Origin: Gammaproteobacteria bacterium
GTDB lineage: Bacteria; Pseudomonadota; Gammaproteobacteria; Steroidobacterales; Steroidobacteraceae
Direction of reading: 5' to 3'
DNA length: 63,472 nt
Assembly (NCBI GenBank): GCA_028293765.1
Contig: JAQGOG010000162.1
Location: 1 to 63,472, forward strand
Shown here: positions 15,968 to 26,429 of the stretch, in pieces
Position numbering within the stretch: the stretch's first letter is position 1
Layout of the letters: each line of letters opens with the position of its first letter
Notes under the pieces: generated by a model
What the model was told of the DNA's origin: nothing
Database searches by the model: none
The model's input: the letters and a program-made list of their open reading frames with translations, nothing else
Position numbers and translations under genes: made by a program

Positions 15968-17374
15968 ATGAATGCTCCCCGCTCCCTCACCGAAGGCTCG
16001 ATCAGCCGCGGGCTGCTCCGGTTCGCGCTGCCGATCCTGTACGCGAACGTGCTGCAGTCCCTGAACGGCTCGGTCAATTCCATCTGGGTCGGCCGCTACC
16101 TCGGCGAGGCGGCGCTGACGGCGACCTCAAACGCCAACACCGTGATGTTCCTCCTGATCGGAGCGGCGTTCGGCATCGCCATGGCCGCGACGATCCTGAT
16201 CGGACAGTGCATCGGTGCGAACGACCTGAAGGAGGCGAAGCGCGTAGTCGGCACGAGCGCGACGTTCTTTGCGGCCATCTCGGTTTTCATGGCAATCGCC
16301 GGCCTCGTGCTGTGCGAACCGCTGCTGATTGCGATGAAGACGCCGGCGGACTCCCTGCCCCTGGCGGTGGCCTACATGCGCGTGATCTTCCTTGCGCTGC
16401 CCTGTCTCTATATGTACGCCTTCGTTATGTCGGTGCTGCGGGGTGCCGGCGACTCGAAGACACCTTTCTATTTCATGCTGCTCTCGGTGGCGATCGATAT
16501 CGCGTTGAACCCCGTGTTCATCTTCGGCTGGGGTCCGATTCCGAAGTTCGGCATCGCGGGCTCCGCTCTCGCGACATTCGTGGCACAGGCCGTCAGCCTC
16601 ACGGCGCTCGTGAACCACCTCTACCGGCGGCGCCACCTGCTCGTCCTGCACAAGGATGAGCTCAAGCACTTGCGCGTGGACTGGGCGATTGTCGGCACGC
16701 TCGTGAAGAAGGGCATTCCCATGAGCGCCCAGATGCTCGTGATCTCATTGAGCGCCGTACTGATGATCGCGCTCGTCAACCGCTTCGGCGTCGAAACGAC
16801 GGCCGCATTCGGCGCGGCCATGCAACTTTGGAACTACATCCAGATGCCGGCGTTTGCCGTCGGCATGGGCGTGTCCGCGATGGCCGCCCAGAATGTGGGC
16901 GCACGCAAGTGGGAGCGGGTGAAGTCGATCGCGCGGGTCGGGGTCGTCTACAGCGTTCTGCTGACAGGCTCCATAGTGCTGGTGATCGAGATTCTCGATA
17001 CGCACGCGTTCCGGCTGTTTCTACCGGAGGGCTCGGAGGCGCTGCGCCTCGCCACGCACCTGAATCGTGTGGTCACTTGGTCGTTCATGTTTTTCGGTGT
17101 TTCCATGGTCCTGTTCGGCGTCGTGCGTGCAACGGGTGCGGTGATGGCGCCACTTTTCGTTCTCACGATTTCGCTGCTCGTCGTGCGCTTTCCCGTTGCG
17201 GAAGCGTTCCTCGATAAGTACCAGGCGGATGCCATCTGGTGGAGCTTTCCAATCTCCTCAGCTTTGTCCGCGGTGCTCGCCGTGCTGTACTACAAATATG
17301 GCGGCTGGCGAACGGCGCGGATGGCCGGCGGGCCCGCACAGCCTGTCGCGGCGCCTTCTCCCGAAGGCTCGTGA
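15968..17374 (+). CDS. MATE family efflux transporter
   Basis: This 468-aa polytopic membrane protein has about 12 hydrophobic segments in two similar halves. The N-terminal segment (LPILYANVLQSLNGSVNSIW followed by VGRYLG) and the repeated GQCIGAND / AQNVGARKWERV motifs after the second helix of each half are typical of MATE exporters, which couple export of cationic drugs or metabolites to Na+ or H+ gradients. It is monocistronic: about 150 nt separate it from ubiB, and it converges with the next gene. Substrate unknown. Confidence 0.9.
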   Translation: MNAPRSLTEGSISRGLLRFALPILYANVLQSLNGSVNSIWVGRYLGEAALTATSNANTVMFLLIGAAFGIAMAATILIGQCIGANDLKEAKRVVGTSATFFAAISVFMAIAGLVLCEPLLIAMKTPADSLPLAVAYMRVIFLALPCLYMYAFVMSVLRGAGDSKTPFYFMLLSVAIDIALNPVFIFGWGPIPKFGIAGSALATFVAQAVSLTALVNHLYRRRHLLVLHKDELKHLRVDWAIVGTLVKKGIPMSAQMLVISLSAVLMIALVNRFGVETTAAFGAAMQLWNYIQMPAFAVGMGVSAMAAQNVGARKWERVKSIARVGVVYSVLLTGSIVLVIEILDTHAFRLFLPEGSEALRLATHLNRVVTWSFMFFGVSMVLFGVVRATGAVMAPLFVLTISLLVVRFPVAEAFLDKYQADAIWWSFPISSALSAVLAVLYYKYGGWRTARMAGGPAQPVAAPSPEGS

Positions 17375-17516
17375 GCGCAACATCCGGGTGAGGCGACCCC
17401 ACTGAGCATAGGCTCACGCAGACTCGCGACGGCGGCCGGCAAGGGCGCCCGGCGGCGCCGGCGGTTGGACAGAGCGCGATAGCCCGCATGCAAGGCTGTC
17501 TGCGCCCGTGACAGGA

Positions 17517-18215
17517 TCAGGCGCGCGGTTCAATCCAGAGGGCGCGCGCTCGTCCGCACAGCTCGCCGTCCTCATCAAAAATTGCCGTGCCCGCTGCGTG
17601 CTTGCGGCCATCCGCGCCAATTCTCCACCCAATGAGGGTGCATGATTCATCGACGTGCACCACCCGATCGAGATGCACGGTAAGCTCGGCCAGCAACATC
17701 ATCCGGTCGTCGGAGGTCACGGCGTAATAGCCGGGACAGTCCAGCGCGGCCGACATGAATTCCGGACGGACCTTGCCATCGCCCCGATCCAACGACGCAT
17801 CCGGAACCCAGGGCGCGGCGACGATCCCGCGCTCCGCGATGGGGCCGGCAAAGATGCGCATACCATCCCCCCGCGGACGCTGCGTCCCGCAGACGAAGCA
17901 TGTGGGGAATCGTTGCGCGCTGAATCCCGCATAGCGGCGCGACGCCTCGATCGCCTCGAAGTAGCTTGGCGGTGATGGCAACTCGAGCATCAGCTCAGTG
18001 GATCGTGCCTCACCGATACATTCATCTCCGTTGCGCACCTCCAGCAACCCGTCCGCGCGCTCGCTAACCGTAAGCTCGGTCTCCAGCGGCGGCGGCTTCA
18101 ACAACCGTACTGCAAGCGTGTCAGAGGCGAGCGTAGCCACGAGCCCGGCGAAATACCCGCCGTTAGAAGAGGTGGCCGGACCGCAAAAGCGTTGTGCAAC
18201 GGTCAATACTTTCAT
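17517..18215 (-). CDS. Hotdog-fold thioesterase-like protein
   Basis: The 232-aa product resembles acyl-CoA thioesterase-like hotdog proteins: GPATSSNGGYFAGLVA at residues 12-27 is the typical opening of the central helix region, followed by LLKPPPLETELTV, and later a second hotdog half around SAALDCPGYYAV with LAELTVHLDRVVHVDESCTL. A short Cys-containing loop (FPTCFVCGTQRPRGDGMRIF) lies between the two halves. ATG 18215 is preferred over the frame limit at 18329, which overlaps the upstream transporter gene. It follows the Bcr/CflA gene by 55 nt and could be the last gene of the trp transcript. Exact substrate is unknown. Confidence 0.6.
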   Translation of the reverse strand: MKVLTVAQRFCGPATSSNGGYFAGLVATLASDTLAVRLLKPPPLETELTVSERADGLLEVRNGDECIGEARSTELMLELPSPPSYFEAIEASRRYAGFSAQRFPTCFVCGTQRPRGDGMRIFAGPIAERGIVAAPWVPDASLDRGDGKVRPEFMSAALDCPGYYAVTSDDRMMLLAELTVHLDRVVHVDESCTLIGWRIGADGRKHAAGTAIFDEDGELCGRARALWIEPRA

Positions 18216-18270
18216 CGAGTCTCCGCACGGAAGCCCCTGGCCTTCAGTCGGGAGGGCTTCGGAGCTGTGT

Positions 18271-19509
18271 CTAACCAATGCTCCGGGATGCCAACGATAC
18301 CCGATGCTGCGCGGAGCGCCACAGTGCAAAGGAGACCAAGGCGGCGCATAACGATCCTTCTGCCAGGGTCAGCAGCGAGTTGCTCAATAGCGGCACCAGA
18401 ACGCCGAACACCAGCGCTGAGATGATGATCGCAACGCAGGACTGCACGGAGGCCGCCGAGCCGCGCGCGTGCGGAAAGAGGTCGAGCATACGCAGCGCCA
18501 GAATCGGCGATACCAGCTGTACGCCCAGCGCAATGACAGCAAGTAGAAACTGCTGAGCCGGAAGCGGGGGCGCTGGAACCAACGAGTGCAGAACAACTGT
18601 GAGGCCGGCGCCGGTCACCGAGAAGGCGAATCCCAACTTGCACTGGCTGCTCGCGGCGATCCGCCCGGCCATCTGGCCCGAGATCCAGGCGCCGATGACG
18701 AAGCCGCCAATGATCGGTATGAACAACCATGCAAACTGCGTTTCGCGCAGGTGCCAATGGTCGATGACCACGGTTGGAGCGGCACCGACGAAGCACATCA
18801 TCGTGGCGAAGTTGGCGCCCATCGCGATCGCCAGAAGCAGGAACTCCCTGTGGCGGGCAATACGCCAGGCCGTGCTCGCAAGCTCGGGTACGTGCAGACG
18901 CGGACGCCGCTCGGGAGGGTGCGTCTCAGGTAACTTGAAGTAACTTGCGAGTGCGAGTGTGGCCCCGAAGAGAGCCATGAAGCCGAACACGGCACGCCAG
19001 CCCCAGAAGACATGAATCCAGCCCCCGATGACCGGCGCCACGGCCGGCGCGAACGCGAAGATCATGGTCACCAGGCTGAGGAGTTTCTGCGCCTGCGGTC
19101 CTTCGTAGAGATCGCGAATGACCGCGCGGCCGACGATCATGCCCACGCCCGCACTGGTGCCCTGAAGGGCCCGGAACACCAACAGAATGCCGAAAGTCGG
19201 CGCCAGCGTGCAGCCGATCGACGCGCACGTGTAGACGACGAGCCCGACGAGGATCACTCGCCTGCGGCCGATCGCGTCCGAAAGCGGACCTTGCACGAGC
19301 GACATGAGAGACAGCGGCAGCATGTAGACCGTGAGGGTCTGCTGCAGTGCCCATCTGCTCAGGCCAAATTGCGCGGCGATGGCGTGAAAGGACGGAAAGA
19401 ACGTATCGATCGAAAAGGGACTCGCCATGGACAACGCGGCCAGCAGCAGCGCGAGTCCCCAGTGACGGCCCGTTCCTCTATCGATGCTGAGCCGCTGTCC
19501 GGCACTCAT
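18271..19509 (-). CDS. Bcr/CflA-type multidrug MFS transporter
   Basis: This 412-aa protein has 12 predicted membrane segments and motifs of the Bcr/CflA drug-resistance branch of the major facilitator superfamily: the opening ASPFSIDTFFPSFHAIAAQF, the loop QGPLSDAIGRRRVILVGL (motif A), and FRALQGTSAGVGMIVGRAVI with RDLY (motif C region). It begins 10 nt after trpA, so it is probably cotranscribed with the trp operon. Export of an aromatic metabolite or amino acid is possible, but nothing in the sequence proves the substrate. Confidence 0.88.
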   Translation of the reverse strand: MSAGQRLSIDRGTGRHWGLALLLAALSMASPFSIDTFFPSFHAIAAQFGLSRWALQQTLTVYMLPLSLMSLVQGPLSDAIGRRRVILVGLVVYTCASIGCTLAPTFGILLVFRALQGTSAGVGMIVGRAVIRDLYEGPQAQKLLSLVTMIFAFAPAVAPVIGGWIHVFWGWRAVFGFMALFGATLALASYFKLPETHPPERRPRLHVPELASTAWRIARHREFLLLAIAMGANFATMMCFVGAAPTVVIDHWHLRETQFAWLFIPIIGGFVIGAWISGQMAGRIAASSQCKLGFAFSVTGAGLTVVLHSLVPAPPLPAQQFLLAVIALGVQLVSPILALRMLDLFPHARGSAASVQSCVAIIISALVFGVLVPLLSNSLLTLAEGSLCAALVSFALWRSAQHRVSLASRSIG

Positions 19510-19519
19510 TTCGATGGGT

Positions 19520-20311
19520 TTACCGGGCTCTTGCGGTTACGCGAGGCGTGCGGAGCTGCCGCAGCCACTCGGTCGCATTTTCACCCCGCTCCAACACTTC
19601 CACCAGTGCCGAACCCACCACGACCCCGTCAACATGCCCTTTGAGAAGCTCCACCTGCTCCCGGCTGCGGATGCCGAAGCCAGCGCACACCGGCACGGCA
19701 GCCAGTTCGCGAACTCGATCCAGGTATCCGATGACCTCCGCAGGCACCGCGACATTCTTCCCCGTGGTGCCGGTCATGGTGACCGCGTACACGAAGCCCT
19801 GGCTACCGGCACAAAGCTGTTGCATGCGCTCGGGCTTGGTGACCGGCGTAACCATCTGCACCAACGCGATCTGACGCGCATCGAGGGCGGCCTGCAGTTC
19901 GGCGCTTTCGTCGAGCGGCAGATCGGGCACGATAAACCCTGATACGCCGGCCCGCGCAGCGGTGTCGGCGAGGCGTGCTATTCCGAATGCCAGCAACGGG
20001 TTCAGATAACTCATCAGCAGCAGGGGTGCCTCGACCCGCTGCATCGCTTCGAGCTCGGAAAAAATCCAACGCAGGCTCACGCCCTGCGCGAGAGCCGCAT
20101 GACTCGAGCGCTGAATCGTCACTCCGTCCGCCATCGGATCGGTAAACGGTACGCCGATCTCCACCACATCGGCGCCCGCCGCTACGGCCTGCAGGTGCTC
20201 CCGGAATTTCTCGCGGCCCGGATATCCCGCGGTCATGAAAGCAACCAGGGCGGGCTCGCCCTGGGCGACAGCGCTGCGGATCGCGGCACTGATGGTGTCA
20301 CGCCCGCTCAT
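19520..20311 (-). CDS. trpA: Tryptophan synthase alpha chain
   Basis: A 263-aa TIM-barrel enzyme that splits indole-3-glycerol phosphate to indole and glyceraldehyde 3-phosphate. The catalytic Glu and Asp lie in [15 protein letters not shown] (near residues 45-60), and the phosphate-binding loops appear as [12 protein letters not shown] and VVVGSALVE. Its ATG overlaps the trpB stop in an ATGA, so the two subunits are translationally coupled, consistent with their alpha2beta2 complex. Confidence 0.97.
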   Translation of the reverse strand: MSGRDTISAAIRSAVAQGEPALVAFMTAGYPGREKFREHLQAVAAGADVVEIGVPFTDPMADGVTIQRSSHAALAQGVSLRWIFSELEAMQRVEAPLLLMSYLNPLLAFGIARLADTAARAGVSGFIVPDLPLDESAELQAALDARQIALVQMVTPVTKPERMQQLCAGSQGFVYAVTMTGTTGKNVAVPAEVIGYLDRVRELAAVPVCAGFGIRSREQVELLKGHVDGVVVGSALVEVLERGENATEWLRQLRTPRVTARAR

Positions 20312-21555
20312 TTCCCCTCCGCCGCGAGCAACGTGCTCTGTAGTGTCGGCATATCCTTGTCGCCCCGCCCCGAGAGACAGACCAGGATAGTCCGCCCCTT
20401 GTTGGCAGCGGCCCAGCGGCTGGCGCCAAACAATGCATGCGAACTCTCGATGGCCGGTAGGATGCCCTCGGACTCGCTACACGCCTTCAGGGCGTCCAGC
20501 GCTTCCGCATCGGTGACGGCCTGATACTCGACGCGGCCCGCCGCGTGCAGCAAAGAGTGTTCGGGGCCGACTCCGGGATAATCGAGCCCCGCGGAAACGG
20601 AATGCGTTTCCTGGATCTGGCCGTCCTCATCCTGCAGCAACATGGAGAAGCTGCCGTGCAGGACGCCGGGCCGACCGAAGGACAGCGTGGCCGAGTTGTC
20701 GCCGAGTCCCGCCCCGCGCCCGCCGGCCTCGATGCCGATGATTTCAACGGCAGCGTCCGGCACGAAGGCATGGAATGCGCCGATAGAATTCGAACCTCCG
20801 CCGACACATGCCATGACTGCGTCCGGAAGCGCCCCGGTCGCTTCGATCATCTGCGCGCGTGCCTCGCGGCCGATGACGGCCTGGAGCTCACGAACCAGGT
20901 ACGGATAAGGATGCGGGCCGACGGCGGAACCGATCAGATAATAAGTATCCAGTGGATCCGAGACCCAGGCGCGCAAAGACTCGTCGATGGCCGCGCGCAG
21001 CGTGCGATCGCCAGTGGTGACAGGAACAACCTCCGCGCCGAGCAGGCGCATGCGTCCGACATTGGGAGCCTGCCGCTCCATGTCGACCGCACCCATGTAG
21101 ACGGTGCACGGCAGACCCAGGCGAGCACAGGCCGCCGCGCTCGCGACGCCGTGTTGCCCGGCGCCGGTCTCCGCGACGATGCGCTTTGCACCGATCCTCT
21201 TTGCCAGCAGCGCTTGCCCGATCGCGTTGTTGATCTTGTGCGCACCGGTGTGCGCGAGATCCTCGCGCTTCAAATAGACCTTCGCACCCCATCGCTCGGA
21301 CAACCTCCCCGCGAACGTCAGCGCGGTAGGCCGGCCCACCCACGTTTTGAGCTCACGCGTGAATGCCGCCTGGAAGTCCCTGGCATGCAGGTGCTCGCGC
21401 ACGCCGTGCTCGAGGCGCTCGAGCGCGGGAATGAGTGTCTCCGGCACATAACGACCCCCGAACGGACCGAACCGGCCGTGCGAGTCGGGGAATTTGCCGG
21501 CAATGGAGTCGGCGAGCAGACGTGGGCCGTCGAGACCCGAAGCGAACGCTGTCAT
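20308..21555 (-). CDS. trpB: Tryptophan synthase beta chain
   Basis: A 415-aa pyridoxal-phosphate enzyme that condenses indole with serine. The PLP lysine sits in [14 protein letters not shown], the phosphate-binding loop in [10 protein letters not shown], and the substrate region in AETGAGQHG; the C-terminal CLSGRGDKD is also typical. Full length for the TrpB1 class, which partners TrpA. Overlaps trpF (ATGA) upstream and trpA downstream. Confidence 0.97.
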   Translation of the reverse strand: MTAFASGLDGPRLLADSIAGKFPDSHGRFGPFGGRYVPETLIPALERLEHGVREHLHARDFQAAFTRELKTWVGRPTALTFAGRLSERWGAKVYLKREDLAHTGAHKINNAIGQALLAKRIGAKRIVAETGAGQHGVASAAACARLGLPCTVYMGAVDMERQAPNVGRMRLLGAEVVPVTTGDRTLRAAIDESLRAWVSDPLDTYYLIGSAVGPHPYPYLVRELQAVIGREARAQMIEATGALPDAVMACVGGGSNSIGAFHAFVPDAAVEIIGIEAGGRGAGLGDNSATLSFGRPGVLHGSFSMLLQDEDGQIQETHSVSAGLDYPGVGPEHSLLHAAGRVEYQAVTDAEALDALKACSESEGILPAIESSHALFGASRWAAANKGRTILVCLSGRGDKDMPTLQSTLLAAEGK

Positions 21556-22259
21556 ACAGGATCCTCATGCGCTGCGCTCTTCTCGAGCATCTTGCGCAGC
21601 TGTTCCGCTGGCTCGCTGGACTGCAAGCCCGCCTTTTCCGATCTGGAAGAAATCATCGCATCCGTATCGCTCGATTTGCCAGCGGCGCTGCGCACCGCTG
21701 CGGCGAATTTCGCGATCTCGGTTGCGCTCTTCAGGCCAGGCCGTGCCTCCACGCCGCTCGACACGTCCACACCAAAAGGTTGGACCGCTGCAATTGCGGA
21801 CGCGACGTTGGCGGCGTTCAGGCCACCCGCAAGGACAAGTTCCGTGCGGCGTGCAACGCGGCGGGCCGTCACCCAATCGCATGGCATGCCAGTTCCGCTC
21901 GCGAGGCCTTCGAACAGCACTCTTACGGGAAACCCGCCATCCTCGTCGTGATGTCCGCGCAACACGGGTAATAGCTCGAGCTGTGTGGGCAACCGCAACA
22001 TCGGGAAATCGACCGAATCGGTCTGTAGGACGTCGGGTTTGAATACCGCAAGGATGTCATCGATCGCCTGCTGCGCGGGATGGCGGGTGACAGCGACGCA
22101 CCGAACGCGTCCTCGCGCCGGCTCCGCAAGGCGCGCTGCCACATTCGGCGTCACCTGGCGCACCGAATCCGCGAAGACGAAGCCAATCGCGTCGACGCCC
22201 GCATCGAGAGCCGCTGCAACGGCATCCGGAGTCGTCATGCCGCAGATTTTGATCCACAT
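21552..22259 (-). CDS. trpF: Phosphoribosylanthranilate isomerase, with C-terminal extension
   Basis: The (beta/alpha)8 isomerase of the third tryptophan step. KICGMT near the start holds the catalytic Cys, and the catalytic Asp lies in [17 protein letters not shown] 22259 (MWIKICGM) leaves a 4-nt gap after the trpC stop; a GTG at 22286 in frame would overlap trpC. The enzyme normally ends near residue 205, soon after the [13 protein letters not shown] helix. Here about 40 more polar residues follow, ending [15 protein letters not shown], apparently a disordered or helical tail of unknown use. The tail overlaps the trpB start. Confidence 0.93.
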   Translation of the reverse strand: MWIKICGMTTPDAVAAALDAGVDAIGFVFADSVRQVTPNVAARLAEPARGRVRCVAVTRHPAQQAIDDILAVFKPDVLQTDSVDFPMLRLPTQLELLPVLRGHHDEDGGFPVRVLFEGLASGTGMPCDWVTARRVARRTELVLAGGLNAANVASAIAAVQPFGVDVSSGVEARPGLKSATEIAKFAAAVRSAAGKSSDTDAMISSRSEKAGLQSSEPAEQLRKMLEKSAAHEDPV

Positions 22260-22263
22260 GGCG

Positions 22264-23175
22264 TTACCCGACCTCTTTTCCGTCACGCGCAGCTTTTCCG
22301 CCCCGTACGACTGCAGACGTCCGGTGAGATACAGAGCGCGCTGCGCGCCCCGCCTCGAGCATTGCGTTTGCCAATGCGCCGGGATCTCCCCCTTGCATCA
22401 GCGCGCTGCCGACCAGAGCCATTTCATATCCCGCTGCCGCGACCCGTCGGGCGTCGTCGGTCGATCCAACACCACTCTCGGCAACACGCGGCACGCACGT
22501 GGGGAGCAGATGCGCCAGTTCGATCAGCCGCAAGGGAACGATCTGTAATGTCGCAAGATCACGGCAGTTCACACCGGCCAGCAGCTTGACTGCGCCGACC
22601 GCATGAGCATTGTCCGGATGGTGGTCGACGATCTCGTGCATGAGCTCGATGTCGTCTGCGTCGAAGGCTTCCAACAGAACGAACAACCCCAGAGTGCACG
22701 CCCGATCGATCAGCGCATCCAACTCATTCCTCGGTAACATGCGGAGAATGACGAGAACGCCGCCAGCACCCGCAAGCCGAGCCTCCGTGACCTGATAGGG
22801 GTCGACGAGAAAATCCTTGCGCATAGCCGGCACGCCCAGTGGCGCCAAAGCGCGGACGGCAAGCTCGAGGTGAGCCATGGAACCATCGAAGCGGCTCGGC
22901 TCCGTGAGCACCGACACCACCGCTGCTCCGGCCCGTGCGTAGGCGGTCACACGCGCGCCGAGATCTTCGTCGCCTGACTTGAGTTGTCCGGCGGCCGGCG
23001 AGCGCAGCTTGAGTTCCGCGATCAGATCGAAGCCGGTGGGATCCCGCTGCAACGATTGCGGCGGAGGCGAAGCAAGAGCGCGCGCCAGTAGATCCGCTTC
23101 GGAGCACGCTCGCTTTGCGACGGCCACTCGCTCCCGGCTACTGGCGGCCATCTGCTCGAGAAAATCCGCGCTCAT
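22264..23175 (-). CDS. trpC: Indole-3-glycerol phosphate synthase
   Basis: A 303-aa stand-alone TrpC barrel that closes the indole ring. The substrate motif is FDLIAELKLRSPAAGQL (AEIK-type lysine), followed by VVSVLTEPSRFDGS, RKDFLVDPYQV with the catalytic Lys, VLLEAFD, and VAESGVGSTDDARR. About 35 residues beyond the usual end (after VGSALMQGGDPGAL) form a basic, variable tail. It overlaps the trpD stop in an ATGA. Not fused to trpF, unlike the E. coli arrangement. Confidence 0.95.
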   Translation of the reverse strand: MSADFLEQMAASSRERVAVAKRACSEADLLARALASPPPQSLQRDPTGFDLIAELKLRSPAAGQLKSGDEDLGARVTAYARAGAAVVSVLTEPSRFDGSMAHLELAVRALAPLGVPAMRKDFLVDPYQVTEARLAGAGGVLVILRMLPRNELDALIDRACTLGLFVLLEAFDADDIELMHEIVDHHPDNAHAVGAVKLLAGVNCRDLATLQIVPLRLIELAHLLPTCVPRVAESGVGSTDDARRVAAAGYEMALVGSALMQGGDPGALANAMLEAGRAARSVSHRTSAVVRGGKAARDGKEVG

Positions 23176-24260
23176 CGCGGTCGCTCCAACATGAGGGCCG
23201 CATTGGGCGTCCCGGATCTAACCGCCGACTCCGACGCATCGGCTGACTTGAACGCGGCCAGAGCCTCGAGCACCCGCCGTGCGGCGCCGCTATCGATTGC
23301 ATGATTCGCGCGTTCCACGCCTTCGCGGGGGTCTCGCACCTTGCCGGTAACTTCCAGCGCCAGCGCTGCGCCGAGAAGCAGGCAGTCTCGATGAGGCCCT
23401 CGGTCCTCCCCGTACATCACGGCGCGTAGTGCGCTTGCGTTGTGTTGCGCGTCGCCGCCCGCGAGGTCGGCGGCAGTGCAGGAATCAAATCCATAGTCCC
23501 GGGGTGTCCGCATTTCTACGTCGACGCGGCCCGGCCGAACATCGAAAAGGGTAAACGAGCCAATGGGCGTGGGCTCATCCCAACCCTCCGCGCCGTGGAC
23601 AACGAACGTTCGCTCGATCGGCATACCGGCGATCGTCTGCGCGATGAGCTTGGCCACGTCGAGACTAAACGCGCCGATGAGGTGGAACGGAGGCTCCGCG
23701 GGATTCGTCAGCGGGCCCAGAATGTTGAAGATCGTGCGCACACCGAGCGCCGCACGGATCGGAGCCACGGCTTTCATCGCGGGATGGTAATGCGGAGCGA
23801 ACAAGAACGTGAAGTTGGCCGCGGCGAGGCACTGGCCGACAGCCTGCTCATCCAGCGGTACTTTCAAACCGAGCGCCTCGAGCACATCCGCGCTGCCGGC
23901 ACGACTCGAGATCGAGCGATTGCCGTGCTTGAGCACCGGCACGCCGCATGCGGCCGTCAACAAGGCGGTGCCCGTTGAGATGTTGACACTGCCGGAGCCA
24001 TCTCCCCCGGTGCCGACTATATCGATTGCACGCAATCCCGTTGGGATTTGGGGCCGCCGCGCCAAACGGCGCATCGCGTAGGCAAAGCCGCGAACCTCGT
24101 CCGCGACGACACCCTTGGTGCGTAGCGCGGCGAGAATCGCCCCCGCCATGACTGGCGACCCTTCAGGATTTGTAAGATGTGTAAGCAACTCCTCCGCTTC
24201 CGCCTGCGACAGATCGCGGCGTTCCAGCAGTCGCTCGAGAAGCTCACGCGGAGACTGCAT
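23172..24260 (-). CDS. trpD: Anthranilate phosphoribosyltransferase
   Basis: A 362-aa enzyme that joins anthranilate to PRPP. The PRPP/Mg site is visible as [17 protein letters not shown] and [20 protein letters not shown], with [20 protein letters not shown] downstream. ATG 24260 is chosen because GGAG lies six bases upstream and it gives [14 protein letters not shown]; an in-frame GTG at 24293 lies deeper inside trpG. The 17-bp overlap with trpG fits the tight operon. Confidence 0.95.
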   Translation of the reverse strand: MQSPRELLERLLERRDLSQAEAEELLTHLTNPEGSPVMAGAILAALRTKGVVADEVRGFAYAMRRLARRPQIPTGLRAIDIVGTGGDGSGSVNISTGTALLTAACGVPVLKHGNRSISSRAGSADVLEALGLKVPLDEQAVGQCLAAANFTFLFAPHYHPAMKAVAPIRAALGVRTIFNILGPLTNPAEPPFHLIGAFSLDVAKLIAQTIAGMPIERTFVVHGAEGWDEPTPIGSFTLFDVRPGRVDVEMRTPRDYGFDSCTAADLAGGDAQHNASALRAVMYGEDRGPHRDCLLLGAALALEVTGKVRDPREGVERANHAIDSGAARRVLEALAAFKSADASESAVRSGTPNAALMLERPR

Positions 24261-24870
24261 TGGACGCTCCGACGGGCTCGCGTATGCGCTCACCGCCGGT
24301 AAAACCCAGGAAGTTTTTCATGAGCGCAGGGCCGTCCGGTGTCAGGATGCTTTCGGGATGGAACTGGACTCCCTCGACCATCAAGGAGCGGTGCCGCACA
24401 CCCATGATCTCGCCCTCCGCGGTTCTTGCGCTCACTTCGAGTTCCGGTGGCAACGTCTCCGGTGCGGCGATCAGGGAATGATAACGCCCCACTTCGCAAC
24501 GCTCCGGCAGCCCGACGAACAACGTGCGCCCGTCGTGCTCTATGCGGGAGGTCTTGCCATGCATGAGCCGCCCGGCGCGAACCACCTTACCCCCGAACAC
24601 TTCCACGATGGATTGGTGCCCCAGGCAGACGCCGAGCACGGGAAGCCGTCCGGCGAAAGCGCGAATCATGTCCATGGACACGCCGGCGTCGTAGGGAGTG
24701 CCCGGGCCGGGAGAGATGCACAGGTGCGATGGCGCAAACGCGAGCGCCTCGCTCACGGTCATCGCGTCATTGCGGTAAACGTGCACTTCCGCGCCCAGGA
24801 TCAGGAACGCCTGCACGAGGTTGTAGGTGAATGAGTCGTAGTTATCGATTAGCAGCAACCGCGGCTTCAC
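24244..24870 (-). CDS. trpG: Anthranilate synthase component II (glutamine amidotransferase)
   Basis: A 208-aa class I amidotransferase that supplies ammonia to TrpE. It shows [15 protein letters not shown], the SPGPGTP loop, the nucleophile in [11 protein letters not shown] and the His/Glu pair in [14 protein letters not shown]. The start is GTG 24870, overlapping the trpE stop as GTGA. TrpG rather than PabA is indicated by the operon, though dual use cannot be excluded. Confidence 0.95.
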   Translation of the reverse strand: MKPRLLLIDNYDSFTYNLVQAFLILGAEVHVYRNDAMTVSEALAFAPSHLCISPGPGTPYDAGVSMDMIRAFAGRLPVLGVCLGHQSIVEVFGGKVVRAGRLMHGKTSRIEHDGRTLFVGLPERCEVGRYHSLIAAPETLPPELEVSARTAEGEIMGVRHRSLMVEGVQFHPESILTPDGPALMKNFLGFTGGERIREPVGASNAVSA

Positions 24871-26252
24871 AAACCTTCCTCCGCTAACTCCAGCGCACGC
24901 ACCATAGCCGCGCTCTTGGCTAATACTTCCTCGTGCTCTGATTCCGGAACGCTGTCGGCAACGATGCCGGCACCCGCCTGATAACTATATTCGTCGCCAC
25001 GGAACACGAGAGTGCGGATGGTGATCGCGTGGTCCATGTCGCCGCGCGCGCCGAAGTAGCCCACGGTTCCGCCGTAGAGCCCGCGACTCACCGGTTCCAA
25101 CTCGTCGATGATCTGCATGGCGCGAACTTTCGGGGCGCCCACCAGCGTCCCCGCCGGAAATGCCGCTGCAAACAGGTCGAATGCGTCGCACTCCGGAGCC
25201 AACTCACCGTTGACACCGCTCACGATGTGCATGACATGGCTGTAGCGCTCGATCGCGCGATAGGGATCGACCTGCACGCTCCCGGCGCGAGCCACGCGCC
25301 CGAGGTCGTTACGCGCAAGATCGACGAGCATGATGTGCTCCGCGTTCTCCTTAGGGTCGCCGCGAAGCTCAACCTCGCGGGCTACGTCGATCGCAGGTTC
25401 ATCCGAGCGGGGCCGAGTTCCTGCGATCGGCCGCAGCTGCGCCCGGCCACCTTTCAGCTTCACCAACGCTTCGGGGGAGGAGCCAACGACCGTTACATCA
25501 CCCAGGGCGCAGTAATACATGTAAGGGGACGGATTGATCAGCCGCAGCGCCCGATACGCTTGGAACGGCTCGAGTTCGTGCTGGCCGGAGAATCGCGTGG
25601 ATAAAACGAGCTGGTAGACATCGCCCGCTGCGATGTGTTCCTGCGTCCGCTTGACGCCACTCATGTAGTCGGCGCGGCTATATGCGGCAGTCGGTTGCGA
25701 ATACCGCCCGCGACGCACGCCGTTGGGTAGCGCCCCGCGCAGGGCGCGTATTACTTCTTTACGCAGTGAACGGCGTTCCTCATCGGAACCGGCGTGAACC
25801 AGCGCGATGCCACGTGTGAGGTGGTCGAACACCAGCAATGACCGCGGTGCGACGTAGTGCAGGGCGGGTACACCGCTCTCGAGACCGGTTCGGGCGGAGA
25901 TGCGCTCAAAGAAGCGCACGACATCATAAGACGAGTACCCGACGAGACCACCCGCGAGCGGGACACCCGCGATGTCGGGTTGCGGCTGTGGCGCGCGCTG
26001 CAGCGCATCGCGCAATCCGGAAAGGAGTTCCGCGCTCGTATTCGGGATCGGCCGTCGTTCCCCGTCGATTGTGAATCCGTCGCGGTCGAGCCGCACTTCG
26101 AGGCCGTCACCGAAGCCGATGAACGAATAACGTGCGAGACGCTCGCCACCTTCCACGCTCTCCAGGAGAAAGCGCGGTTCGAACGCAGCGAGCTTCATGA
26201 ACGCCGAGACCGGCGTATCGAGGTCGCCCGAGATATCGAATGGCGGTTTCAA
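24867..26252 (-). CDS. trpE: Anthranilate synthase component I
   Basis: A 461-aa chorismate-utilising enzyme, somewhat short for TrpE but with the full set of motifs: a leucine-type feedback region near [81 protein letters not shown] and [15 protein letters not shown]. The start is TTG 26252, supported by an AAGGAG Shine-Dalgarno six bases upstream. The LLESVEGGE stretch is the site where tryptophan normally binds for feedback inhibition. First structural gene after the attenuator. Confidence 0.95.
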   Translation of the reverse strand: MKPPFDISGDLDTPVSAFMKLAAFEPRFLLESVEGGERLARYSFIGFGDGLEVRLDRDGFTIDGERRPIPNTSAELLSGLRDALQRAPQPQPDIAGVPLAGGLVGYSSYDVVRFFERISARTGLESGVPALHYVAPRSLLVFDHLTRGIALVHAGSDEERRSLRKEVIRALRGALPNGVRRGRYSQPTAAYSRADYMSGVKRTQEHIAAGDVYQLVLSTRFSGQHELEPFQAYRALRLINPSPYMYYCALGDVTVVGSSPEALVKLKGGRAQLRPIAGTRPRSDEPAIDVAREVELRGDPKENAEHIMLVDLARNDLGRVARAGSVQVDPYRAIERYSHVMHIVSGVNGELAPECDAFDLFAAAFPAGTLVGAPKVRAMQIIDELEPVSRGLYGGTVGYFGARGDMDHAITIRTLVFRGDEYSYQAGAGIVADSVPESEHEEVLAKSAAMVRALELAEEGL

Positions 26253-26273
26253 CGCCTTCTCCTTCGTGCAGAC

Positions 26274-26312
26274 AATAAAAAACCCATCCCGGGGGTAACC
26301 GGAGATGGGTTT
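26274..26312 (-). terminator. trp attenuator terminator
   Basis: On the minus strand, AACCCATC pairs with GATGGGTT and CCGG with CCGG around a short loop, followed by TTTTTT. This is a rho-independent terminator between the Trp-rich leader peptide and trpE, only about 20 nt before the trpE start. With the WWW codons upstream it forms the classical attenuator; upstream sequence (26313-26366) would form the competing antiterminator. Confidence 0.85.
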
Positions 26313-26366
26313 TCGGAGCCGTGAGATTCTTTAAAGTCGCGAGAAACTAGCGGGCCGCCCACTCCG

Positions 26367-26420
26367 TTACGAAGTGCGCCACCACCAAAAGCCGACGGTG
26401 TTCAGATAATGCTGCGACAT
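26367..26420 (-). CDS. trpL: trp operon leader peptide
   Basis: A 17-codon frame reads MSQHYLNTVGFWWWRTS and stops with TAA. Three consecutive Trp codons (26379-26387) near the end are the diagnostic feature of a trp attenuator leader. When charged tRNA-Trp is scarce, a ribosome stalled here should favour the antiterminator and let transcription pass into trpE. The Shine-Dalgarno is weak, and the likely promoter is so close that the message may begin at or just before this ATG. Confidence 0.85.
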   Translation of the reverse strand: MSQHYLNTVGFWWWRTS

Positions 26421-26429
26421 TTGCCGTCG

